Shown here piece after piece: positions 6,651 to 13,669 of a DNA stretch of 35,710 nt (the stretch's first letter is position 1; each line of letters starts with the position of its first letter). The notes under the pieces were generated by a model. It had not been told where the DNA came from. It saw nothing but the letters and a program-made list of their open reading frames with translations, and searched no databases. Made by a program: the position numbers and the translations under genes. Source of the DNA: a virus; IMG/VR virus record IMGVR_UViG_3300037340_000055, positions 1 to 35,710 of that record; one strand, given 5' to 3'.

Positions 6651-7141
6651 AAATTGATCCTGCGAATCCAACCCGTGACGAACTGGCGTTCCGCAGGCCG
6701 CTCCGCGCCGATGTCGAGGGCGTGCTGCACCAGCACTGTCTTGATGGCCGTCAGAAGAGAGAATGGCTCGGCTCCGTTCACTGCGGCTAGAGACACAGGC
6801 CCGAAATTTCCGTCAACCTTCAGTTTCAGGATGCCTTGCAGAAACTGCACAACCGTGCCAACGCCGAAGAGCACACCCAAGTCGAAAACCTTGGACGCCA
6901 CGCCCTGGCTCTCGATGTCCCAGTACAAGGGATTATTATAACGCTGGGGCTGCGTTGTCGTCTCATACCACTGCGAAGCATCCGCAGCGGTTAACGTCGC
7001 GACGTCCTTGCCGGGCATCGTGAGGACTAGATCCCTTTGCGTGATTCCGAAATTGGTGCGGCCCCCGGGATCGGCGGGATTGTCCACGAAACCACCTTCA
7101 TTTATCAACGTATTGAAAACTGCTATCGCAAAATCGCTCAT
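6647..7141 (-). CDS. GH108-type endolysin (164 aa)
   Basis: Peptidoglycan-cleaving lysozyme of glycosyl hydrolase family 108. The signature EGGFVDNPADPGGRTN with catalytic Glu15 and FGIT is plain; NNPLYWD follows about residues 68-75. The C-terminal part (VDGNFGPVSLAAVNG) matches the peptidoglycan-binding PG_binding_3 region that completes this family. No signal peptide or membrane anchor is visible, so it needs a holin for release. ATG behind GGAGCC, overlapping the upstream stop. It sits among early-type genes, with no obvious lysis cassette next to it. Confidence 0.93.
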   Translation of the reverse strand: MSDFAIAVFNTLINEGGFVDNPADPGGRTNFGITQRDLVLTMPGKDVATLTAADASQWYETTTQPQRYNNPLYWDIESQGVASKVFDLGVLFGVGTVVQFLQGILKLKVDGNFGPVSLAAVNGAEPFSLLTAIKTVLVQHALDIGAERPAERQFVTGWIRRINL

Positions 7142-7383
7142 AGTTCGGCTCCTTCCGGCCAGCGCGTCTTAGTCATCGAGCGTACCGAGATGCAGGATTT
7201 GCATTTCTCGTAAATCGCATCCTTAGCCTCCGCTTCCAAGGACCACTGCGGGAATGCGAGATGTGTCAAGGCGGGAAAAGTCAAATTGAACAAAATCAAC
7301 TCATTATGATCCGGGCAACGAACAGCAAATCTGCTCGGCGCAGCGGGATCAAACGCACTTGGTGGGAATCCCCAGATTTTCAT
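7138..7383 (-). CDS. hypothetical protein with possible zinc site (81 aa)
   Basis: ATG overlaps the phosphoesterase stop (ATGA). Contains RCPDHNE, and later CKSC, giving three Cys and a His that could hold a zinc ion. Begins with KIWGFPPSAFDP. Its stop overlaps the endolysin start, so the two are probably translated together. No family recognised. Confidence 0.6.
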   Translation of the reverse strand: MKIWGFPPSAFDPAAPSRFAVRCPDHNELILFNLTFPALTHLAFPQWSLEAEAKDAIYEKCKSCISVRSMTKTRWPEGAEL

Positions 7384-8036
7384 ACTTCAACCTCGTACGT
7401 GGACAGCTCGGACACGCACGTGAACTTCGTTTTATATCCCGGCGCGTGAACTTCCTTGTTGATGTGGTAGTGGCCGAAGACCCACTCCTCGGGTTGATGC
7501 GCGTCGAGCATGGCCTGCAAGGCTCCGCACGTCCGAGACGTGCCGCAGGCCTGCTTGGCAAGGAAGTAGGGCCCCATCAGATCGTAAAGCAGAACCTTGT
7601 TGACAACTTCGGGGCAATCATGGCTCAGCATGATGCGAGGCTTGGCCGCGATGTACTCGTCGATGACTTTTTCGAGTTGCGAATAAGACAACTCCTCGTC
7701 CGGCCACCAGCCCACACCCTCGATGCGATGGTCGCGGTCGATGCTGAACGCTCCGGCAACGTGGAAGATGTCGGTTGCTTTATCGTATCCCCAATCGCCC
7801 CGATAGTTGGGGTGACGGCGGCACTTCTGGGAGTCGTCGTGATTGCCGCGAAACCATGTGTGATTGCCAGTCGGCATAGTAGTGCCCGGAGGCGGCAGGC
7901 CAACGCCTGAGAAGCCCAGTCCCATATCTCCCAGCTGAATACTTGTGGCGTGCGGGGTCTGCCCTTCCAGCTTTCGCAGAAGGTGGACGTATTGGCCCGT
8001 CTTGCCGTGAACGTCGCCGATGATCGTAATTTTCAC
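7380..8036 (-). CDS. calcineurin-like metallophosphoesterase (218 aa)
   Basis: Dinuclear metal phosphoesterase. Metal-ligand motifs in order: GDVHGK (D8, H10), GDMGLG (D37), GNHDD (N65, H66), LSHDCPE, and FGHYH near the end. GTG start (8034-8036) behind CAGGAGCAAAG; upstream in-frame codons lack these motifs. The family includes diadenosine-tetraphosphate hydrolase-like and protein/nucleotide phosphatases; the substrate cannot be told from sequence. It is one of two members in the window (see 28884-29732). Confidence 0.85.
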   Translation of the reverse strand: MKITIIGDVHGKTGQYVHLLRKLEGQTPHATSIQLGDMGLGFSGVGLPPPGTTMPTGNHTWFRGNHDDSQKCRRHPNYRGDWGYDKATDIFHVAGAFSIDRDHRIEGVGWWPDEELSYSQLEKVIDEYIAAKPRIMLSHDCPEVVNKVLLYDLMGPYFLAKQACGTSRTCGALQAMLDAHQPEEWVFGHYHINKEVHAPGYKTKFTCVSELSTYEVEV

Positions 8037-8194
8037 GCTTTGCTCCTGTAAGTGAATGCCACAGCCCACCAAAGAAATCGAATTGCAAACCACCCTCGGT
8101 TCATATCTTCGATGCTCACCATGCCTGAGCGATCCGGTGGGCAATAGTAAAAGATGGGAATAATCGTAAAGCGGCGCATGGTATAGAATTTCAT
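8033..8194 (-). CDS. small basic/aromatic protein (53 aa)
   Basis: ATG at 8192-8194 overlapping the preceding stop (ATGA). Hydrophobic patches FTIIPIFYY and WFAIRFLWWAVAF suggest membrane association; a CPPDRS loop lies between. Stop overlaps the phosphoesterase start (GTGA). No family recognised. Confidence 0.5.
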   Translation of the reverse strand: MKFYTMRRFTIIPIFYYCPPDRSGMVSIEDMNRGWFAIRFLWWAVAFTYRSKA

Positions 8195-8286
8195 TTGCCG
8201 GTCCTGAACCAACGCGCTACGCGCGCCGCAATAATCGTGATGGCAACCCAGCCAAACGAAACAGCGCACATGATTCGGAGGGTCAT
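8191..8286 (-). CDS. tiny membrane protein (31 aa)
   Basis: ATG-to-TGA frame with four-base overlaps on both sides, the strongest argument that it is real. One hydrophobic segment (MCAVSFGWVAITIIAA) followed by an Arg-rich cytoplasmic tail (RVARWFRTGK). No family recognised. Confidence 0.5.
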   Translation of the reverse strand: MTLRIMCAVSFGWVAITIIAARVARWFRTGK

Positions 8287-8840
8287 AGTCTCAACCCCGG
8301 ATTCGCCAATCCTCTGTTGATACGGCGGGAGAGATCCGCGGCCTTCTGTGCTTTTCTAGCACGCTTTTGGAGGCGGGTGTTGATGATACGGATGGCCTCG
8401 CGTACGCTGCGCGTGATGTCGGGCTGGTAATTCGGAAATGATTCCGCGAATTCCAGATCGGCCTCGAATAGTTCATTCGTGACGTCCTTGGCCTCCAGAG
8501 TCCGGGGATGGCGGTGGTGCAGGACTCGCTTGCCCTTGAAGTGCGCGGCTCCGATAATTCCGTTGCGCGTCTTGGGTGCGATCAAAATCGTCTTCTCGTC
8601 CTCCGGTAGTTGCAGGCCTGTCTCCGCGTCCAGCTCGTAGCGCGCTGTGGAATAAGTCAGGTCCGCGTGCACGACTGCTCCACGGTGGCGCCCCAGCACA
8701 CAGCCGGGATTCCCGCAGTTCACCATCTTTCCCAACCCGGGATTGCGGTCGCCGTAAGACTTGGCCCAATGCTCCGCGTGATACTTGAGGGCGGCGCGGG
8801 CGACGTCTGACAGTTCGCCAACTACGTTGATTCGAATCAT
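8283..8840 (-). CDS. hypothetical protein (185 aa)
   Basis: ATG at 8838-8840 with AGGAGGGACT upstream. N-terminal half has VNCGNPGC (two Cys) and GRHRGAVVHADL with several His; the middle includes TRNGIIGAAHFKGKRVLHHRH; the C-terminus is a long basic helix (LQKRARKAQKAADLSRR). The His/Cys content suggests metal binding and the tail nucleic-acid contact, but no known nuclease motif is complete. Confidence 0.65.
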   Translation of the reverse strand: MIRINVVGELSDVARAALKYHAEHWAKSYGDRNPGLGKMVNCGNPGCVLGRHRGAVVHADLTYSTARYELDAETGLQLPEDEKTILIAPKTRNGIIGAAHFKGKRVLHHRHPRTLEAKDVTNELFEADLEFAESFPNYQPDITRSVREAIRIINTRLQKRARKAQKAADLSRRINRGLANPGLRL

Positions 8841-8848
8841 AGTCCCTC

Positions 8849-9100
8849 CTAAAACGGTCGAATTTTGATGCGCTTCAACCATGCGATGTCCAGATCCGTA
8901 AGCCTGAGGTCGAACTTTTTCGCGCCCTCGTCTCCGTAATGGTACTTGTTGTCGCCAACCTGACCGGCCTTCGTGAGTCTATCGCGATACGTCGTACCAT
9001 CGGAGCAAATGTGCTGAGAGGGTTGTATGCCTTTGTAAACACCTTTGCACCAAAAACAAATAATGCCTTGATTCGGCAGCGGCGGCACGTCTTCAAGCAT
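8849..9100 (-). CDS. small zinc-finger-like protein (83 aa)
   Basis: ATG at 9098-9100 behind GAGGAG. Contains CFWC near residues 15-18 and H-x-C (QHIC) near 30-32, a C2HC arrangement likely to bind zinc. C-terminal half is charged and helical. Function unknown. Confidence 0.6.
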   Translation of the reverse strand: MLEDVPPLPNQGIICFWCKGVYKGIQPSQHICSDGTTYRDRLTKAGQVGDNKYHYGDEGAKKFDLRLTDLDIAWLKRIKIRPF

Positions 9101-9102
9101 GG

Positions 9103-9264
9103 CTACTCCTCTTCTTTGTCTTCGATCTTCACGCGCGTCCAGTAACCGCCTATGCGACCGTCGGTGTAGAGCGTGAAAACTTGCTTGGTGCGCCCCACAA
9201 CTTTGTCCTTCATCCATTTCTCGCGCGCCGCTCCGTTCTTTTCGTTGCTAGCTCTTCGGGGCAT
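9103..9264 (-). CDS. small basic protein (53 aa)
   Basis: ATG at 9262-9264 with GGAGGGCCC upstream, overlapping the preceding gene's last 17 bases; stop TAG directly precedes the next start. Basic N-terminus, then a beta-like stretch (QVFTLYTDGRIGGYWTRVKIE) and an acidic end. No family recognised. Confidence 0.6.
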   Translation of the reverse strand: MPRRASNEKNGAAREKWMKDKVVGRTKQVFTLYTDGRIGGYWTRVKIEDKEEE

Positions 9265-9691
9265 CGGGCCCTCCTTCATTCTCCATAGCCGCTGCGTCCA
9301 CGCCCGGGTGAATCGGTCCCTCGATGACTAATTCGACAACTTCGGCCAGCTTGTTCTCGGCGCCCATAAACTCCTCAACGGGTGTCTGATCCATGGTCGG
9401 CGCCATCGCCTGAAGTGCGGCATACGTTTTGTCGTACTTCGCCTGGAGTTCCTCGAAATTGGCGAGGGGAACCGCATCAACCCATTTCGAATTCACAAGG
9501 GCGTTTCCCAAGACGACTAGTTCGTCGTACTTCGTCAACAGAAAAAGTGTGTCGCCCGGCGTTACCGCCAACTTCGCGGCCAAGTTCGCCCTTATGTCCT
9601 TGATGATTTGCTCCGGCGTGCGTTCGAGCAGCCTTGTCTTCTCGCTCTTCTTGACCGAACGTCCTGCCTGTTCTCCGACTGTATGGCCCAT
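9248..9691 (-). CDS. hypothetical helical protein (147 aa)
   Basis: ATG with GGAG nine bases upstream. Starts with a basic segment (GRSVKKSEKTRLLERTPEQ) and then alternates helices rich in Ala, Leu and Glu, with a Pro/Gly-containing acidic C-terminus. No catalytic motif. It follows the exported metallopeptidase with a 63-base gap (9692-9754) in which I see no clear promoter or terminator. Confidence 0.65.
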   Translation of the reverse strand: MGHTVGEQAGRSVKKSEKTRLLERTPEQIIKDIRANLAAKLAVTPGDTLFLLTKYDELVVLGNALVNSKWVDAVPLANFEELQAKYDKTYAALQAMAPTMDQTPVEEFMGAENKLAEVVELVIEGPIHPGVDAAAMENEGGPDAPKS

Positions 9692-9754
9692 AATGGTTTT
9701 CTCCTTTATCGATAGTCTATAAATCTGTCGTGCTTTCGATTGTTACACCCATTT

Positions 9755-10213
9755 CTACCACACGCCATCCATCCCTCCGGCCTTCGCGACGTTCATCATA
9801 CAGGCCGTCCATTCCTTGCCGTGGCTTCCGTGGCCGTCGGTCAGACCGGCTTTGAAGGTCGCTACGTGGCACATTTCGTGAATCACCGTTTCGACCGCCA
9901 CCGACTGCGCCACGTTTGCATACGGGCTTACGTAGATGGTGCAGTTTATCGGATCGTGTGTAACAAGATCCAGCTGGCATTCTGTGTCGCCAATGTCTGG
10001 GTTGTCCACCGTGCTCGTGGGGTCTTCGGCGTACATGATCGCGACGTTGTGAGGAAGATTATCGTCGAAGTACTCGCGATTGTATTCGTCGTAGACACCT
10101 TGAAGAAACACAGCATTGACAACCTGCTTCGGATGTCGCGGTGCTGCGAGAGTATGCAACACTCCACCGAAGATTAGAACGGCTGCCACACATAGTGCTG
10201 TGATCTTCTTCAC
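9755..10213 (-). CDS. exported SprT-like zinc metallopeptidase (152 aa)
   Basis: GTG start behind AGGAGGCCC, first gene after the promoter at 10236-10264. The N-terminus is a signal peptide: V-K-K, hydrophobic core to about residue 20, then TLAAPRH with an Ala-x-Ala-like cleavage site. The catalytic core HEMCH (112-116) with a following DGHGSHGKEW (third ligand probably His131) is the SprT/WSS1-like HExxH...H arrangement. Usual SprT proteins are cytoplasmic and act on DNA-protein crosslinks or copper proteins, so a secretion signal is unexpected. Two or three Cys in the exported part could form a disulphide. Confidence 0.8.
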   Translation of the reverse strand: MKKITALCVAAVLIFGGVLHTLAAPRHPKQVVNAVFLQGVYDEYNREYFDDNLPHNVAIMYAEDPTSTVDNPDIGDTECQLDLVTHDPINCTIYVSPYANVAQSVAVETVIHEMCHVATFKAGLTDGHGSHGKEWTACMMNVAKAGGMDGVW

Positions 10214-10235
10214 GGGGCCTCCTGATTACTGGTAC

Positions 10236-10264
10236 AGAATACTCCAATAGGAATCCTTTGTCAA
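10236..10264 (-). promoter_or_regulatory. sigma70-type promoter before the exported peptidase gene
   Basis: Minus-strand TTGACA (10259-10264), 17-bp spacer, TATTCT (10236-10241), in the short gap after the 238-aa gene. Transcription would start about 15 bases before the peptidase's AGGAGG site. Confidence 0.75.
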
Positions 10265-10267
10265 GTA

Positions 10268-10984
10268 CTAATTTTGATGCCCTCCAGCAGTGCGCTCATC
10301 GGCGGTAAACGGGAACAGGCAACGGCCCGCCATTGGATCGTCGATAAACTCAGGGGCGCCGTACGCGCGGGAGCCGACTTTGCGCTGGTTGCCGACAAGG
10401 TGCGGCACACCATCCTTGTTTTCAATGACTTGGCCGTCTTCAATCGTCAAACCGTAGAACATGAGTGCGCGTGCTTCCATGTGCATCTCATGGATCATCT
10501 CGATCTTCTTGATCGAGGACGGCACCTTGTTGACATAGGCCCTCTCTATGTCGGCCTTGGTGATCAAATCGATACGGGGAACTCGGCCAACGACTACAGG
10601 GCGCCATATATGGCCCAGCGCGCCTCTCAGGGGCCCCAGGGCGTTGCGCCGGGGCGGATCGGGCTCACAGCGCAGAACTTTACCGTCCTTCTTCTTAAAG
10701 GCCCACAGAGCGTGTCCTGAGTCGCACAGATCGATGGCTTCGCGGAACGTGATCCATTTTCGGCACTTACAGTTGCCGTCGGGCCGCATCCTATAGTATT
10801 CAGGCTCTTTAGTGACTTGTTCCAACCAAGACTTGGGCGCGCCCTCGTCGGCCCGGGGGTTGCGAACACAAATGTACCGATTACTTGGGAGGATTTGTTC
10901 CTCCAAAGTGCCCGGCCCATAGTCCTGCAACAGTCGGCACGTATGCACCTTAACTGAGTATTCGATTACTGGATCGCGTTTCAC
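10268..10984 (-). CDS. hypothetical protein with Cys motif (238 aa)
   Basis: GTG start with GAGGACACC upstream and a 27-bp element (10993-11019) nine bases ahead that recurs before the gene at 30868. Cysteines occur at RYICVRN, NCKCRKW, DLCDSGH and LRCEPD, so a zinc site in the first half is possible. A later helix (IKKIEMIHEMHMEARALMF) is followed by a Gly/Asp-rich end. No family recognised. Confidence 0.65.
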   Translation of the reverse strand: MKRDPVIEYSVKVHTCRLLQDYGPGTLEEQILPSNRYICVRNPRADEGAPKSWLEQVTKEPEYYRMRPDGNCKCRKWITFREAIDLCDSGHALWAFKKKDGKVLRCEPDPPRRNALGPLRGALGHIWRPVVVGRVPRIDLITKADIERAYVNKVPSSIKKIEMIHEMHMEARALMFYGLTIEDGQVIENKDGVPHLVGNQRKVGSRAYGAPEFIDDPMAGRCLFPFTADERTAGGHQN

Positions 10985-10992
10985 GGTGTCCT

Positions 10993-11019
10993 CTCAAAAA
11001 TGGTTTCTATGCGGGCACT
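10993..11019 (-). promoter_or_regulatory. 27-bp leader element, copy 1
   Basis: Matches 30877-30903 at 23 of 27 positions: a 13-base block reading AACCATTTTTGAG on the minus strand and a 10-base block reading AGTGCCCGCA. In both places the element ends nine bases before the start codon. Here it also overlaps the last codons of the HTH gene. Role unknown. Confidence 0.6.
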
Positions 11020-11417
11020 CCTTTTCGCGGCCTCCCTCTTTTTCCGCTGAGTACCCCTCTTCCATTGGCCTGTTGCCCACTCGCGGCTCTTTTAGTGTTT
11101 CGAATCAAGGAATTGACCGCCGCGTACGAAATACCCATCTCTTCTGCGATTTGACCGCGAGTCAACCCCATACGAAAATACAAATGAATCACTCGCGCCC
11201 AACGCCCTGCCCTCGCAGCCGGTTTCTTGTTGACCATCAGCTTAGGGAAAGATCGGGATAAAATCTTCCGAATTTTCAGGTCGCTTTTAGTCCATCCGGG
11301 CATCGTTTTTTGTATCTTTCGAGTCACCAGAATTTGATGACCCGACCGCATGAACTGCTCTTTTGAGTCTATCTGTTTACTCAGTTCATCGTATATAGGA
11401 CGGAGGTTATTCGCCAT
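11007..11417 (-). CDS. HTH protein with AT-hook-like tail (136 aa)
   Basis: ATG behind AAGGAGG. A helix-turn-helix of the sigma-region-4/LuxR style is clear at about 84-106 (MGLTRGQIAEEMGISYAAVNS), and the C-terminal KRGRPRKG is an AT-hook-like minor-groove motif. The N-terminal half is basic and helical. It probably binds DNA as a transcription factor, or less likely as a small terminase-like protein. The promoter inside the nuclease gene at 12405-12433 could express it separately. Confidence 0.7.
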   Translation of the reverse strand: MANNLRPIYDELSKQIDSKEQFMRSGHQILVTRKIQKTMPGWTKSDLKIRKILSRSFPKLMVNKKPAARAGRWARVIHLYFRMGLTRGQIAEEMGISYAAVNSLIRNTKRAASGQQANGRGVLSGKRGRPRKGVPA

Positions 11418-11718
11418 TTTCCTCCTTCGGATACATTTTCTGAAGTTCGTCCGAGGTTATGACGTTAGAACCGTGATTTGGAATATGACTCGTACCGATG
11501 GGCATGCGCGCGATGCGAAGATCCTTGTCAAACTGATGACCCTGAAAATGGATGTCGTTGTCGGCCTCATCCGTCACAGGATTATACTTACGTCCCACAG
11601 CTTCGACTTGCGCCTGCCGCGGATGCTCCCTGCAAATGAATCTTGCGTTGGGGGAGACGGCTTCCTCTGTCAGGTACACGTTTTTGCAGTCCTTCACCTT
11701 GCATTGTATGCTATTCAT
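11407..11718 (-). CDS. hypothetical protein with N-terminal Cys motif (103 aa)
   Basis: ATG overlaps the nuclease stop by eight bases. C-K-V-K-D-C near residues 6-11 and F-I-C-R-E-H near 28-31 form a plausible C2CH zinc knuckle. The remainder is polar. Its stop overlaps the HTH gene's start by 11 bases. Function unknown. Confidence 0.6.
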   Translation of the reverse strand: MNSIQCKVKDCKNVYLTEEAVSPNARFICREHPRQAQVEAVGRKYNPVTDEADNDIHFQGHQFDKDLRIARMPIGTSHIPNHGSNVITSDELQKMYPKEENGE

Positions 11719-12928
11719 CGTCGCCCTCTTCCTCTGGTGTTTCGTCGGCGAACAGGTCGTCCAGTGTCTGATCTGCCGTTTGAATGAAATTCTGGTCCCG
11801 GTACATCTTATCTTCCTTCACGAACGCCTGGAAGTAAGGATCGCCCGTATCGTCGTGCGGGTATCGCACTCCGAAAGTGTTGTCCCAAGTATTCGTCTTC
11901 CACGCGTTGACGATTGCCTGGATCTGGCGACCGGCCACGCGTCCCGCTACCGCTGCGCTCTCTTTGGTGACGAACGAGGCATTGAACTGTACGCGGCATC
12001 GAGTGACGGCTGACGCTGGAACTTGGCAGGCGTTCTGAGCCAGCCACATTTCTTTGCGCGCTGTCGCGGCCTTGGTGGTGTCGAGTTTTCCGGCTGCGTT
12101 GCGGCCTTGGGCCTTTTCCATTTCTTCCAGCAGAAATTTTCCCGCCAGTACCCACCACATGTCGCCGTCGTCTTCGGATGCCAGCACAACCTCGGCGCCA
12201 GCCTTATACGCTCCGGCGTCCACCAGCAGCGTCACGGTACGGCCCTTCCCCAACTTGGTGCTGGCCTTCTTGAACCAAAGAAAAGCCACGTCCCGAATAT
12301 CTGAGAGCCAGCTGTACCTTCGAAGTTGCATGTCGAATCTCGACATACCCTGAGACTCATGGAAGTCCTTCGCCCCCGTCTTGATGTCCACAATCAGGGG
12401 ACGTAGTATACCGTACTCCGGCTTCCATGTCAAGGAGGGAAGCAGAGGATGATGGGGCTCCACGTAGCACACGATATCCAGCTTCCCGGCGTCCTCGATC
12501 TCACCGTAGTTGGGATCTCCCGGGTAAACTTCCTTGGCGTACTCCCTTTGGAACACGCTCTGGGCCCCCATGGGGATAGGGAGACTGGGCTGCTTCATGA
12601 TGTAAAGCCTCATCATGTCGATGCCGCAACGGTTCAGGTTCTCCCAGTCCTTTTCGGTCTTGGAGAATTTCAGATCCTTCTGCTCTTTGTGCGCGGCCCA
12701 CTCGGCGACGAAAGTTTCGATACCTCGCGCGCCTCCGTTTTCATGGTAGTACTGTATGGCTGTCTCTAACGCCCTACCAAACTTAAAAGCGGCTTTGTTG
12801 TCTTTCTCTTTCCACCCCTCCACGTATTTAAGATAGTACTTATATTGACATTGCTCCCAAATTAGGCCAGCACTGTAGCTATGCTTTCGATGAGCAACGC
12901 CTCGTTGATTTACATATAAAACGGCCAT
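11711..12928 (-). CDS. PD-(D/E)XK nuclease, RecB/Cas4-like (405 aa)
   Basis: Exonuclease-type PD-(D/E)XK fold (PDDEXK_1 group). The N-terminal SAGLIWEQCQYKYYLKY matches the RecB-nuclease 'S...l..C...y.y.Y' helix, GRALE (51-55) the metal/helix residue, GKLDIVC the first catalytic Asp (D151), LIVDIKTGAK the D-x-K pair (D181, K183), and QLRRYSWL the Q-x3-Y motif. C-terminal part is acidic (ETPEEEGDDE). Likely resects DNA ends for the recombination genes upstream. ATG follows AGGAGGCGATA, sharing one base with the preceding stop. A consensus promoter sits inside the gene. Confidence 0.85.
   Translation of the reverse strand: MAVLYVNQRGVAHRKHSYSAGLIWEQCQYKYYLKYVEGWKEKDNKAAFKFGRALETAIQYYHENGGARGIETFVAEWAAHKEQKDLKFSKTEKDWENLNRCGIDMMRLYIMKQPSLPIPMGAQSVFQREYAKEVYPGDPNYGEIEDAGKLDIVCYVEPHHPLLPSLTWKPEYGILRPLIVDIKTGAKDFHESQGMSRFDMQLRRYSWLSDIRDVAFLWFKKASTKLGKGRTVTLLVDAGAYKAGAEVVLASEDDGDMWWVLAGKFLLEEMEKAQGRNAAGKLDTTKAATARKEMWLAQNACQVPASAVTRCRVQFNASFVTKESAAVAGRVAGRQIQAIVNAWKTNTWDNTFGVRYPHDDTGDPYFQAFVKEDKMYRDQNFIQTADQTLDDLFADETPEEEGDDE
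12405..12433 (-). promoter_or_regulatory. consensus sigma70 promoter inside the nuclease gene
   Basis: Minus-strand TTGACA (12428-12433), exactly 17 bp, TATACT (12405-12410), entirely within codons of the PD-(D/E)XK gene. It would give a transcript starting near 12398 that covers the gene's 3' two thirds and the small genes, including the HTH gene, downstream. Confidence 0.65.
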
Positions 12929-13410
12929 TATCGCCTCCTAAGATATAGATTTAATCTTTTCAACAATCCGGGAGTTGCCTCAATGTGGCCAAGCAAGGTA
13001 TTACACGGCCAGCAAATCGCGCCTCTATAGATATTTCGTTTGTGATCGTGGTCTGGGCACAATCGTCGCTTTCTTTTGCAGAGATAGCACCGACCTTTCT
13101 GCTTAAGAACTTTATTTTCGAACCAACTTAGTGTTATCCTGTATTGCCTGCGGTACACTAAATCTTTACAATGCTTGGGGCTCTTCCAGTACTTGTCGCG
13201 ACTTCTCTGGCGCTTAAACTTTCGATTTTCGGGCTTATTCATGTATTTCTGCCAACGCCTGCGAGAATTTCTCTTCGCTTCGGGGCGCTTTGCATAATCC
13301 GATTCACAAGATTTGCACCAACCCTTGATGCCCATTCGGTATCTAGGATCTTCGTTAAAGAATTTCACTCTACGAGTCTTATTGCATTTTGAACATCTTT
13401 TAGTCTTCAT
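12928..13410 (-). CDS. endonuclease VII-like HNH protein (160 aa)
   Basis: C-terminal domain is the recombination endonuclease VII fold: CYLC (108-111), CPDHDH (118-123) with catalytic Asp/His, CWPC (133-136) followed by NTLLGHIE. An extra N-terminal zinc ribbon (C6-x2-C9 ... C32-x2-C35) precedes a strongly basic linker (about 40-100). Could resolve branched DNA or act as a free-standing HNH nuclease. ATG at 13408-13410; another ATG five codons earlier lies in the acidic tail region of the preceding gene. The gene is AT-richer than its neighbours, hinting at recent acquisition. Confidence 0.85.
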   Translation of the reverse strand: MKTKRCSKCNKTRRVKFFNEDPRYRMGIKGWCKSCESDYAKRPEAKRNSRRRWQKYMNKPENRKFKRQRSRDKYWKSPKHCKDLVYRRQYRITLSWFENKVLKQKGRCYLCKRKRRLCPDHDHKRNIYRGAICWPCNTLLGHIEATPGLLKRLNLYLRRR

Positions 13411-13669
13411 TTTCGTCGTCATTTTCGTCGCCGTCCCAAATGAAATCGTCGTCATCGTCCTCTTCGAGGACGTCTTCTGCATCTTCGAAATCGTCGCTGT
13501 CCTCGCCAAACATCATCTCGTCGAGACGCCTGAGAACTACACCCTCTTCGTCGATCTCCTGAGGGTCGCGCGAGACGCAAGTCTTGCAGGTGTTCTGCTC
13601 GTACTCGTAATACTCTTCGAAGTCATCCTGCGTTTTGATTGTGGCGCAAACATCGCAAAAGTGGATCAT
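13400..13669 (-). CDS. small zinc-ribbon protein with acidic tail (89 aa)
   Basis: ATG overlaps the UvrD stop (ATGA) behind GGAGGAG. F-C-D-V-C near residues 4-8 and C-K-T-C near 28-31 form a zinc ribbon; the last 30 residues are almost only Asp and Glu with a few hydrophobics (ending DDENED). Acidic tails of this kind occur in SSB tails and DNA mimics. No family recognised. Confidence 0.65.
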   Translation of the reverse strand: MIHFCDVCATIKTQDDFEEYYEYEQNTCKTCVSRDPQEIDEEGVVLRRLDEMMFGEDSDDFEDAEDVLEEDDDDDFIWDGDENDDENED

